Below the pieces are notes generated by a model that was not told the origin of the DNA, made no database searches, and was given only the letters and a program-made list of their open reading frames with translations. This document shows positions 34,762-42,985 of a stretch of DNA of 64,000 bases, piece by piece. The translations under genes and the position numbers were made by a program. This stretch comes from CAYVOV01 sp964453525 (lineage in GTDB: Bacteria > Chloroflexota > Dehalococcoidia > Dehalococcoidales > UBA2162). Numbering within the stretch: the first letter of the stretch is position 1; each line of letters begins with the position of its first letter. The stretch lies in NCBI GenBank assembly GCA_964453525.1, contig CAYVOV010000004.1, positions 62,001-126,000 on the forward strand, in the 5' to 3' direction.

Positions 34762-35736
34762 TTACTCTTCAATTGGCTCCAATCCCGCCTCGAATCTGGC
34801 ATCGTTGATGTGTATCAGTACGGCCTGCTCCATAGGCATACAGGAAAAGCCGAAATCTTTTTTAGCTCTCTCCATGCTAAAACGGTAGAGTATCCTGCCT
34901 CTCTTGCCGAATGGCGATTCCTTATCGCCGAATTCTATCCTGGCATCAGGGATGTATTTACAGATTACCCGGGCAAGGTCCCTCATCGTAACGGGTGGCC
35001 CGCCGACATTATATATTGGGTTCGGAGATGAAGGCGCCTTAATCAGGATTCTGGCAAATTCGCCCAGGTCGTCGGCGGCTACCAGTGACTCTGGCTCAGT
35101 ACCGTCCATTTCGAAAAAGTAGGGTTCCCCCACTGCCACAGCCGATGGCATATCCGACCAGTACTGTATCGGCGTTCGTCCGCCGTGCCCGTAGCCTATA
35201 GCCGGACGGATGCCGGTAGATTGAATACCAAACTGCTCGGAATATTGGCCTGCCAGTATCTCGGCGTAACGCTTTGCTATCCCGTAAGAATTGTTAGGGT
35301 ATATCTGGTCGTCCTCGGTCACTTCTCTATCTCCGTACACATCCTGCGGCATTCCATAGACATTTCGAGAACTGGCATAGACGATGCGGTTAATACCCAT
35401 TAACCTGGCTGCTTCAAAGATATTACAGGTACCCAGCATATTTACTTTTGTGGCGAGACGCGGCTGGGTATTGGCTGCCATACCCATGACAACAGCCCAG
35501 TGTATTATCCTGTCTATAGAGCACACTTTAATGGCATCTAGAATATCCTCAAGCCGGGATATATCACCATGGATGAAGTGAAACCTGTCCTTATAATCGT
35601 CGATAGTTTTTGTGAACCAGTCAACCGGAGGGGTCAAATCCATGGAAGTAACGCTGGATATTTCCGGGTCCTGCAGCAGGTGAAGTATCGTTTTCCTGCC
35701 GAACATGCCGCTTCCTCCGGTAGTCAATATATTCAT
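34762..35736 (-). CDS. NAD-dependent epimerase/dehydratase (paralogue A)
   Basis: 324 residues. The NAD site is TTGGSGMFGRKTILHLL, the serine region YASSRNVYGMPQ, and the catalytic pair lies in YGIAKRYAEI. It ends IHINDARFEAGLEPIEE, nearly identical to the downstream paralogue. The two differ throughout the middle, so the duplication is not recent. ATG 35736 has AGGAGGAG close upstream (reverse complement of 35740-35750). Likely two-gene operon with paralogue B. Confidence 0.85.
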   Translation of the reverse strand: MNILTTGGSGMFGRKTILHLLQDPEISSVTSMDLTPPVDWFTKTIDDYKDRFHFIHGDISRLEDILDAIKVCSIDRIIHWAVVMGMAANTQPRLATKVNMLGTCNIFEAARLMGINRIVYASSRNVYGMPQDVYGDREVTEDDQIYPNNSYGIAKRYAEILAGQYSEQFGIQSTGIRPAIGYGHGGRTPIQYWSDMPSAVAVGEPYFFEMDGTEPESLVAADDLGEFARILIKAPSSPNPIYNVGGPPVTMRDLARVICKYIPDARIEFGDKESPFGKRGRILYRFSMERAKKDFGFSCMPMEQAVLIHINDARFEAGLEPIEE

Positions 35737-35965
35737 TTACTCCTCCTGAATTAAGGTTATTAACTTAAGAAAGCCCGCAACCAGCTAAAGAACTGAGTGT
35801 CTATCCTCAATGACCCATAATAATCCGATAATTATAAATAGTAAATACTGATAATGCCGACCATTTACTTCGACAAATGTGTAGTCGGATATTTGCTCGG
35901 TAACAGGAAATGGTATGTAGCCAAACTGGTTAACAATACAGTATTATAACTTTTACGGACGGATA

Positions 35966-36649
35966 ATGCGGATGTCGGAGAATTCTCAGTCCAGACACAT
36001 CAATTTTGACTCGGTGCTGAATTTCAGAGACCTGGGCGGCTACCGCGCTCGGGGAGGGCGGACAGTAGCCTGGCGGCGTATTTTTCGCAGCGGTGAACTT
36101 CATAATATAACCGGGCGTGATATTATCCGGCTCAGGGAGGAAATCAGGCTCGCTTCGGTAATTGACCTCAGAAGCTCCGGAACAGTGGAACAACTGGGAG
36201 TCGGACCCCTGAATGAAATTGGAATCAAGTACTACGGTGTTCCGCTTACTGTTATCGCTGACGGCAATAACGATGACGAAATACAACCTTATGGAGAGTT
36301 CTCCAATATGGGAGAAGTCTATATATACCGGATAAGGCGTAACGAATATGGCCGGCGCATTATTGAAGCCCTGGAAATTATTGCCGACTCTGAAAACCAT
36401 CCTCTTGTATTTCACTGTAATGCAGGTAAAGACCGCTCGGGCGTTCTGGCTGCCATGCTGCTGGGAGTACTTGGCGTTACCGATGAGGATATTATTGAGG
36501 ACTATGTACAGACGGCTCTTTACATGGATAAATTTATCAATCAGTGGAATAATGATCCAAGAACAGCAGATGTTCATAAAAATTTACCGGCTTACCATCT
36601 GGAAGCATCGCCGGAATCGATGGCATTTTTCTTATCAATACTGAAATAA
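35966..36649 (+). CDS. Tyrosine/serine protein phosphatase, shortened by an ochre codon
   Basis: 227 residues. The P-loop signature HCNAGKDRSG (near residue 151) and the start NFRDLGGYRARGGRTV place it in the Y_phosphatase3 family of soluble phosphatases. The frame stops at TAA 36647-36649, yet the same frame continues for 28 codons to TAG 36736 with YIEAQGAEVSLVDRLSEALL, the usual helical C-terminus of this family. So either an ancestral Lys/Glu codon became TAA, or a base error is present. The catalytic core is complete, so the short form may still be active. ATG 35972 is an alternative start. Confidence 0.8.
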   Translation: MRMSENSQSRHINFDSVLNFRDLGGYRARGGRTVAWRRIFRSGELHNITGRDIIRLREEIRLASVIDLRSSGTVEQLGVGPLNEIGIKYYGVPLTVIADGNNDDEIQPYGEFSNMGEVYIYRIRRNEYGRRIIEALEIIADSENHPLVFHCNAGKDRSGVLAAMLLGVLGVTDEDIIEDYVQTALYMDKFINQWNNDPRTADVHKNLPAYHLEASPESMAFFLSILK

Positions 36650-36775
36650 GAATACGGCTCAGTTCGAGGATATATAGAGGCGCAGGGCGCCGAAGTGTCA
36701 TTGGTTGACCGGCTGAGTGAGGCACTGCTGAGCTAGAATCCGGGGTTGTTTCTCCGAAGCCGGAATTTTAAGCAT

Positions 36776-37555
36776 ATGCTTGAAGATAATATTTCTGCTG
36801 AAACAATTGCCAAGGGACTGGAAACCCGCGTAATCGGGCGAAGGATTTTGTACTATCCCAGCCTGCCCTCGACAATGGATATCGCCCGGCAGGAAGCCCG
36901 GCTGGGAGCGACGGAAGGGACGACAATAATCGCAGGTGAGCAGACGGCGGGAAGGGGGCGACTGAGCCGGACCTGGCTGACTCCCGGTGGCAATATCGCC
37001 CTTTCCGTTATTCTTTACCCTCGCCTAGCCTTACTGCCTTCTATGGTTATGCTGGCTTCCCTGGCGGTAGTTTACGCTATAGAATCAGCCGCCGGACTGA
37101 AACCGGCCATTAAGTGGCCGAATGATATCCTGATTAACGGTAAAAAAGTCTGCGGGATTCTTATTGAGAACGACCTGAAGGGAGATAAGGTAAATTACAG
37201 CATAATAGGAATCGGGATAAATGTGAACTTCAGCCCGGCCGGTAATACCGGAGTTCAATATCCCGCCACCAGTCTTGCTGCCGAAACAGGCGGAGATGTA
37301 TCACGGCCGGAAGTAATACGCAGCCTGCTCGTTGAGATGGAAAGGTTTTATCTGGTGTTATCTGCCGGCGGCTCTGTTTTTGAAGACTGGCGGGATAACC
37401 TGGAGACACTGGGAAAAAAAGTCCGGATTACGGCTGGCGAGGAAGTATATGAAGGAGTGGCGGAGTCTGTAGCCAGGGACGGCAGCCTCCTATTGCGGGG
37501 ACAGGATGGCCGTCTCATGCCGATTCTGGTCGGGGATGTTTCCCGGCGTGAATAG
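36776..37555 (+). CDS. birA: Biotin--[acetyl-CoA-carboxylase] ligase, catalytic form
   Basis: 259 residues from ATG 36776 (a TTG at 36746 is also possible); neither start has a strong ribosome site. The biotin-binding and catalytic blocks are present: LPSTMDIARQ, GEQTAGRGRLSRTWLTPGGN (about 59-78), IKWPNDILINGKKVCGIL and GIGINVNF. There is no N-terminal helix-turn-helix, so it is a monofunctional ligase rather than the BirA repressor. The C-terminal SH3-like domain ends in LMPILVGDVS. It attaches biotin to carboxylase carrier proteins. Follows the phosphatase by 40 bp. Confidence 0.9.
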   Translation: MLEDNISAETIAKGLETRVIGRRILYYPSLPSTMDIARQEARLGATEGTTIIAGEQTAGRGRLSRTWLTPGGNIALSVILYPRLALLPSMVMLASLAVVYAIESAAGLKPAIKWPNDILINGKKVCGILIENDLKGDKVNYSIIGIGINVNFSPAGNTGVQYPATSLAAETGGDVSRPEVIRSLLVEMERFYLVLSAGGSVFEDWRDNLETLGKKVRITAGEEVYEGVAESVARDGSLLLRGQDGRLMPILVGDVSRRE

Positions 37556-37560
37556 GCTCT

Positions 37561-37590
37561 GGTGGCTGAGGAGGAACTACCTCAGCCACC
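37561..37590. terminator. Bidirectional terminator-like hairpin between birA and slipin genes
   Basis: GGTGGCTGAGG and its exact complement, 8-nt loop, between the convergent ends of birA (37555) and the slipin gene (37622). The flanks are AT-rich (AATCATATATAATCC) but lack a long U-tract. Position and perfection favour a terminator serving both directions. Confidence 0.6.
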
Positions 37591-37621
37591 AATCATATAT
37601 AATCCTGCTTATTGGCAGCGG

Positions 37622-38431
37622 CTATTTCTTGCCCTGGCTGCCTCCGCCACTACCCTGTCCGCCTCCACCACCGCTATTGCCTCCACCTCTGTTCATAAAC
37701 ATATTGATGAGGTCTATTGGTATTGGGAAGATGAGGGTGCTGTTTCTTTCTGAGGCTACTTCAACCAGCGTTTGCAGGTAACGTAGCTGTAGCGTGGTCG
37801 GTTCCCTGGCAATAATTGCGCCAGCTTCAGCTAGTCTCTCTGATGCCTGGAACTCGCCGTCGGCGTGAATGATTTTCGCCCTTCTCTCTCTTTCCGCCTC
37901 GGCCTGGGCTGACATCATCCGCTTCATCTGGTCGGGAAGTTCGACTTCCTTGATTTCCACAGTGCTTACCTTCACTCCCCAGGGGTCGGTGTGCTCGTCA
38001 ATTATCTGGGTCAGTCTCTGGTTGAGCATTTCCCGCTGTGTCAGCAACTCATCAAGCTCGGATTGTCCCAGCACATTTCGCAGCGTTGTCTGTGATATCT
38101 GTGATGTTGCCCTGACATGGTCCAGAACTTTCACCACGGCATCGGTAGGAGTAACTACCCTGAAGAATACAACCGCGTTCACTCTTACCGTGACATTGTC
38201 CTTTGTGATTACTTCCTGTGATGGCACATCCATAGTCACCACCCGCAGGTCAACCTTTACCATCCGGTCAACGAATGGGATGATGAGAAAGAGGCCGGGT
38301 CCTCTCGGCCCTACCAGCCGTCCCAGGCGGAAGAGGACTCCGCGCTCATACTCGGGGACGATTTTGACTGACATTGACAGCAATATAATGACGAACAAAA
38401 CAACTAGACCGATAACAACTGGCGTACCCAT
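37622..38431 (-). CDS. Slipin/stomatin-like SPFH-domain membrane protein
   Basis: 269 residues. One N-terminal membrane helix (about 5-24) precedes an SPFH/Band 7 domain with VPEYERGVLFRLGRLVGPRGPGL-type sequence, followed by a coiled-coil helix (QAEAERERRAKIIHADGEFQ) and a glycine/serine-rich tail. Slipins form large oligomers in bacterial membranes and are regularly paired with NfeD proteins, as here, where two nfeD-type genes lie just upstream on the same strand. The biochemical role is not settled. Confidence 0.92.
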   Translation of the reverse strand: MGTPVVIGLVVLFVIILLSMSVKIVPEYERGVLFRLGRLVGPRGPGLFLIIPFVDRMVKVDLRVVTMDVPSQEVITKDNVTVRVNAVVFFRVVTPTDAVVKVLDHVRATSQISQTTLRNVLGQSELDELLTQREMLNQRLTQIIDEHTDPWGVKVSTVEIKEVELPDQMKRMMSAQAEAERERRAKIIHADGEFQASERLAEAGAIIAREPTTLQLRYLQTLVEVASERNSTLIFPIPIDLINMFMNRGGGNSGGGGGQGSGGGSQGKK

Positions 38432-38449
38432 AATAACTACCTCCTTAAT

Positions 38450-38761
38450 TTATTGCTTTTTATCTACATAAAGTTTTAAACCTTCGACCTTGGTAATAAT
38501 CACCTCCTCCCCGGCTTCAACCCGGCCTGCCTCCGATATGGCTGACCATCTTTCTCCCTCGATAAGAACAGTGCCTTTTGGGTCAAGAGCCACCAGGACT
38601 TCAGCAGTCCTGCCTATCATTTCTTCCATTCCAGCACCTATCTGAAGCCGGTGGGCGAGGATTGACCTGTGTACAATAAAAACTATCAGAGCAACAATGC
38701 AAATTCCTGTCAGTATAACCAGCCAGAGGGCGATTATCAGATTGCCGATTACTATGCCCAT
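38450..38761 (-). CDS. Short NfeD-like protein (single TM plus OB-fold)
   Basis: 103 residues. An N-terminal membrane helix (about 7-28) is followed by the NfeD C-terminal OB-fold (MIGRTAEVLVALDPKGTVLIEGERW and ISEAGRVEAGEEVIITKVEGLKLYV). The same domain ends the longer upstream protein, so this is a shortened paralogue. Its ATG directly abuts the upstream stop (38762), and the slipin gene follows 18 bp later, giving a compact three-gene operon in which the OB-fold protein probably partners with slipin. Confidence 0.9.
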   Translation of the reverse strand: MGIVIGNLIIALWLVILTGICIVALIVFIVHRSILAHRLQIGAGMEEMIGRTAEVLVALDPKGTVLIEGERWSAISEAGRVEAGEEVIITKVEGLKLYVDKKQ

Positions 38762-40072
38762 TTACTCACCCGCTCCGTTCTTTTTTGTTACGTACAGCTT
38801 CAGATTTTCAACCCTTTTAATTATCACTTCCTCTCCGGGCTCCACCGTGCCTTCTTCCGATACCGCTTTCCAGCGCTCACCACGGAACAGGACGAGTCCT
38901 TCCGGCGCCAGAGCTACCTGCACCAGGGCAGGTTTTCCTATGAGTTCTTCCCAGCCGGTAGATGCCTGACCGCGGTGCGCTCTGATTACCCGCTGGATGA
39001 CGAATAAAAAGAAGGCAACAAAAAGAATCGTAATACCGGCAATTAACCAGGGGCTTACCTGAAAAAGGGGAGCCCTGCCGGGGAAAAGCAGTAATGAACC
39101 CAGAACGAGCGCAGCTATCCCCCCGGCAGTAAGTATGCCGAAGGTAGTGGTAAAGAACTCGGCGATGAACAGGCCGAAGGCGAGCACCATAAGCAGTATG
39201 CCTCCCAGATTAGCGTCGAGAACCCCCAGAGAGTAGAATGCCATCAGCAGGCTGATAGCGCCGACAATGCCGGGGAAAAATGCTCCCGGATTGTAAACCT
39301 CGGCAATAATGCCTATGGAGCCTATACTGAGTAGAATATAAGCAATGTTCGGGTCGCTGATAGCGTGTAGAAAGCCCTCGATAAAGCTCATTTCGTTTCG
39401 GTTCATTTCGTAACCGGTGGTATCGATGGTGACCTCGTGGCCGCTTGCCAGGACTACCGTCTGTCCATCAATCTTGGAAATAAGGTCTTCCAGATTATCG
39501 GCCCGAAGGTCAATAAGGTTGGACCCCAGGGCGTCGTTATCGGTGAATGACTTGCTCTCCGTAACAGCGAGCTGGGCTTCTTCGATATTTCGGTCACGCT
39601 CCTCGGCGATGGTTTTTATCCACTTGGCGGAGAACTCGGTTATTTTCTTCATCTGGTCTTCCGGGATGTTTTCGCCACCGGCGCTGACAGGATGGGCCGC
39701 ACCGATAGTCGTGCCAGGTGTCATTGCAGCAATATGGCCGGATAGTGTAATGAAGGTTCCCGCTGAAGCCGCCCAGGCACCTTTCGGAGATACATAAACA
39801 ATTACCGGAACACGGGCGTTCATAATCTTCTGGACTATCTCTTCCGTAGTGTCCAGCAGTCCTCCGGGAGTGTTTAACTCGATGATACAAACGGCAACGT
39901 TCCTATCCTCAGCCTCATTGATGCCGCGTTCGATATAATCCGCAATAACCGGCACGATTGTGCCGTCTACAGTCAAGACATCAACTACCGGCGTGGCTGC
40001 CCGGGCCGTCAGAGACGCAGCACCGGTAAGTATCAGACAGAGCAGGAATGAAATACGAATAATTTTCAGCAT
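38762..40072 (-). CDS. NfeD protein (ClpP-class membrane serine protease with OB-fold)
   Basis: 436 residues from ATG 40072, which places a good signal peptide (LKIIRISFLLCLILTGAASL) at the start; a TTG at 40102 is also open. The protease domain has ELNTPGGLLD, the nucleophile segment WAASAGTFI and the catalytic lysine region TESKSFTDNDAL. Four or five membrane helices (about 240-365) and a C-terminal OB-fold follow. It resembles stomatin-cleaving 1510-N type proteases that cut the C-terminus of slipin partners. First gene of the nfeD-nfeD-slipin operon. Confidence 0.9.
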   Translation of the reverse strand: MLKIIRISFLLCLILTGAASLTARAATPVVDVLTVDGTIVPVIADYIERGINEAEDRNVAVCIIELNTPGGLLDTTEEIVQKIMNARVPVIVYVSPKGAWAASAGTFITLSGHIAAMTPGTTIGAAHPVSAGGENIPEDQMKKITEFSAKWIKTIAEERDRNIEEAQLAVTESKSFTDNDALGSNLIDLRADNLEDLISKIDGQTVVLASGHEVTIDTTGYEMNRNEMSFIEGFLHAISDPNIAYILLSIGSIGIIAEVYNPGAFFPGIVGAISLLMAFYSLGVLDANLGGILLMVLAFGLFIAEFFTTTFGILTAGGIAALVLGSLLLFPGRAPLFQVSPWLIAGITILFVAFFLFVIQRVIRAHRGQASTGWEELIGKPALVQVALAPEGLVLFRGERWKAVSEEGTVEPGEEVIIKRVENLKLYVTKKNGAGE

Positions 40073-40102
40073 TTTTAATCTTATGAAAGAAGTGGCCTTC
40101 AA

Positions 40103-40712
40103 GTATAATTGTATAGAGGTTCTTGCCTAATTGCAACCAATTAAGTACTGTTCGGCTCTGGTTGAATTAAACACTCTCCTCCTTTTTAGAATATCTATTC
40201 CCGCCCGCCACCCTTATGGAAGCTAAAGATGGGCTCCGCCCCTCTTTAGAAATCTCCCCTTTAGTCCGCCTCTCAAATCGCTCCTTATTTTATAATACAA
40301 TTATTCGCTTGTTTGGGAGAAGGAGAGATTGAAGAGAGGGGGCTGTGCCCCCTCTCTCCTTTACTCCCCCTCTCCAGCCAGGAGAAGTCTTGCCCTAAGA
40401 GTCGTGTGTTCCTGTCACCCTGGAGCACATTCGCTCCGCTCAGTGTAAACTCCGCGAAGGGTCTCAGGGAGGAGGGGGTTACCTTGCCTCCCCACCCTGA
40501 GATTCTTCGTCCGCCAGAGGCAGACTCCAGAATGACTTTTAAGGTAAGGCCGCCAGGAGAACACTTCTTTCATTTACAATGGTTCTGGCTGGAGAGGGGC
40601 TAAGGGTGAGGCAAAAGATGCTAACAAGATGTAAAAAGAATCACAATTAAGCGAAGTTGAAGAGCAGGGCAGAAGTAGTGTAAACTTTACCCTGCATACA
40701 CGGGTGATTATT
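40103..40712. repeat. Intergenic region with an inverted copy of the MITE-like element
   Basis: 610 bp between divergent nfeD and hisZ. At 40389-40559 the MITE-like element lies in opposite orientation to most copies (starts CTTGCCCTAAGAGTCG, ends AATGACTTTTAAGGTAAGG). Left of it are hairpin-like stretches (40218-40246 GGGCTCCGCCC; 40335-40360 GAGGGGGCTGTGCCCCCTC). No gene is seen. The promoters of both flanking operons must be here, but no consensus box stands out. Confidence 0.75.
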
Positions 40713-41951
40713 ATGAGAGTTCAAAGATGTAAAGGCACTCAGGACCTGTCTCCTGGGGAGATGAAGAAGTTCCGCTTTATCGAGGGAACGTTCCGTGACT
40801 GCTGCCTCAAATGGGGATACGAGGAGGTCAGGACTCCTACCCTCGAGTATCTCCACCTGTTCACCTCGACCGGGACACTTACTCCGGGCAGGCTGGGTAA
40901 GGTGTACTCATTCCTCGACTGGGACGGCTGGAGTGGAGAAAGGGTTGTCCTGAGACCGGACGGCACCATCCCTATCGCCCGACTCTATATCGATAACATG
41001 GAAGAGAAAGAGCTTGCCAAGCTCTTTTACGTGACAAACGTGTTTAGCTTCGAGGAGACCGGCAAAGAAACAAGAGAGAAATGGCAGTGCGGGGCCGAGC
41101 TAATTGGAGCCGGTTCGACACTGGCAGATGTGGAACTGGTGGTGCTGGCACTGGAGGTCTTGAAGAAGATCGGGCTGAAAAATGTGGAACTGAGATTGTC
41201 TCACGCTGGACTGATACGGGCGCTGCTGGCGAAATTCGGACTGGGTTCGGAAGAGCAGGCAAGGATGTTCGACCAGATACTGGATGGCGATGAAAAAGTG
41301 CTGGCAAGGATAAAAGCGGAGAAGCCGGAGCTGGGTAAAACTTTATCTCCGCTACTGGAGATGAGGGGGAGGTCTTCCGGTTTTCTTAAAAACCTGAAAG
41401 CCTTGTTCAATCACGATTTACCCGAGCTGGAACCTTCCCTGGACGGTTTTGTCAGGGTGGTTGACTTGCTTGAGGAGGTGGGTGTCAAGTACCGGATTGA
41501 TATAGCTTCCGGGAGAGGATTCGAATACTATACAGGAGTCATTTACCAGCTCATAGCTGGAGGAGACCACGTGGGTGGTGGCGGCAGGTATGATGCCCTG
41601 ATTCCTCTTATGGGTGGCAGGGACATTCCGGCGTCCGGATTCGCCCTGTATCTTGACCGCTTGATTAATATTGTGAAAGCGGAAATACCGGCCGAATCAC
41701 CGGTAAACGGAGTCCTGATTAAAGTTGATGCCGAAGAAGGTCTGCTGAAGAATGCCTTTAACCTTGCCGGTCGCCTCCATGAGGCCGGTTATACGGCCGA
41801 GGTGCATCTGGGTGGTCAGGAGCCGCCGGACCTGAAATGGCTGGTAGAAATAAACGCTGAAGCGCCTGCCTTCGTCCTCACCGACCGGGTGAACAACCAG
41901 AAAACGGAAGCAAAAACGGCTGAAGGGGTTATCAGGCTACTGAAAGCTTAA
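40713..41951 (+). CDS. hisZ: ATP phosphoribosyltransferase regulatory subunit
   Basis: 412 residues from ATG 40713. It is a histidyl-tRNA-synthetase-like protein beginning MRVQRCKGTQDLSPGEMKKF, with LRPDGTIPIARLY (motif 2 region), ASGRGFEYYTGVIYQ and GGGGRYDALIPL (motif 3 region). Inside a histidine cluster, and given the short-form-type HisG domains nearby, HisZ is more likely than a true HisS: the hetero-oligomer HisG-HisZ confers histidine feedback. A HisS role cannot be fully excluded because the class II core is well kept. Next gene starts 36 bp later. Confidence 0.82.
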   Translation: MRVQRCKGTQDLSPGEMKKFRFIEGTFRDCCLKWGYEEVRTPTLEYLHLFTSTGTLTPGRLGKVYSFLDWDGWSGERVVLRPDGTIPIARLYIDNMEEKELAKLFYVTNVFSFEETGKETREKWQCGAELIGAGSTLADVELVVLALEVLKKIGLKNVELRLSHAGLIRALLAKFGLGSEEQARMFDQILDGDEKVLARIKAEKPELGKTLSPLLEMRGRSSGFLKNLKALFNHDLPELEPSLDGFVRVVDLLEEVGVKYRIDIASGRGFEYYTGVIYQLIAGGDHVGGGGRYDALIPLMGGRDIPASGFALYLDRLINIVKAEIPAESPVNGVLIKVDAEEGLLKNAFNLAGRLHEAGYTAEVHLGGQEPPDLKWLVEINAEAPAFVLTDRVNNQKTEAKTAEGVIRLLKA

Positions 41952-41986
41952 AGAGTTATGGTGGCTGGAAGACGGACTCGTTTGAA

Positions 41987-42718
41987 ATGTTTACCTGGGA
42001 GAATACCTGGAAAGATATAGAAGATTCCGGTACGACAGTCGCTGTTGTGCCGGTTGGCTCCACCGAGCAGCACGGGACCAATCTGCCGCTTGCTTCCGAT
42101 TCACTCAATACGATGAGACTTGCTGAGGTATTGTCCCAAGAGCTGGGTGCCTATCTTGTACCAGTGATTCCAATAGGTATGTCTAATGAGCATATGTCAT
42201 TCCGTGGTACGGTATCTCTCAGCCCGGATACTTTGAAGGCAGTTATAGAGGATATTACCGATTCCCTGGTGAAAACCGGGTTTGAAACAGTCATAATCGT
42301 GACCATGCACGGCGGAAACATAATTCTCAGGGAGGGTTCGGGCTTTATTACTGATTTGAGCAGGAAATATCCTGGTAAGATGGTGCTGGTAGTCCAGCTC
42401 CAAAGTGCCTTTGAAGAGGCATTCAAAGCTGCCGGATTCACCACGGATGGCATGCACGCCGACGAGTGTGAGGTGTCGCTAATCGCTTCGCTGCGACCGG
42501 ATTTAGTCGGGCCTAATCCGGTGGATTTCCCCGACCCGAGTCAGCGGATTCGGGGTACACGTGTCGATAGTTTCAATTTCCCGGTGGATGTCCGGGAAGT
42601 ATCACCGTCCGGCTCCCTTGGTGAACCCTCAAAAGGCAGTCGGGAAAAGGGAGATATATTCTGGGATTCTTTCCTGAAACTCGTCTTGGAAGATGTGAGA
42701 AAACAGGCGGGATTATAG
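41987..42718 (+). CDS. Creatininase-family amidohydrolase
   Basis: 243 residues. Metal-binding motifs of the creatininase fold are present: PVGSTEQHGTNLPLASDS (about 21-38), IVTMHGGN (about 105-112) and MHADECEVS (about 150-158, usually HAGE in relatives). Family members hydrolyse cyclic amides or formamides: creatinine, the FAPy riboflavin/F420 intermediate (ArfB) and others. It sits between hisZ and hisG on the same strand, which might hint at a side reaction in the pathway, but no such function is established. Substrate unknown. Confidence 0.85.
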   Translation: MFTWENTWKDIEDSGTTVAVVPVGSTEQHGTNLPLASDSLNTMRLAEVLSQELGAYLVPVIPIGMSNEHMSFRGTVSLSPDTLKAVIEDITDSLVKTGFETVIIVTMHGGNIILREGSGFITDLSRKYPGKMVLVVQLQSAFEEAFKAAGFTTDGMHADECEVSLIASLRPDLVGPNPVDFPDPSQRIRGTRVDSFNFPVDVREVSPSGSLGEPSKGSREKGDIFWDSFLKLVLEDVRKQAGL

Positions 42719-42985
42719 CACTTGCCGGAGGTATGATAGTGCCAGTAATCGGGCAGTTTTTTAGTTGGGAGTAGATTTATAACAGGGGATTACCCGTGGG
42801 CCGGGTTACTGGAATTCCAGAGTATCGAAGCAGGCGAAATCCCTCTGATATAGGCTTTCCAATTTTCTCTGGAAGAATGATATTATTGTACGGACGTTAA
42901 GAGGGACGAAGTCCCTCTTATAAAACCGCTTCCCCTTCCCTTTCAAAAAGGGAAGGGGATACAGAGGATAGGATTTTTATAGATA
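42719..42985. other. Spacer before hisG with a C/T-G/A inverted repeat
   Basis: 267 bp. About 42898-42967 contains AAGAGGGACGAAGTCCCTCTTAT (an 11-bp hairpin with GAAG loop region) and CCCCTTCCCTTTCAAAAAGGGAAGGGG (near-perfect inverted repeat), of the class seen in many spacers of this window. No gene. Confidence 0.5.

Noticed and set aside
36647..36649. TAA in the phosphatase as a recoded sense codon
   Set aside because: Only one example, at a non-cysteine position near the C-terminus; a truncation or error is simpler.
40713..41951. Histidyl-tRNA synthetase instead of HisZ
   Set aside because: Cluster context and adjacent short-type HisG domains favour HisZ, though the class II core is well conserved.
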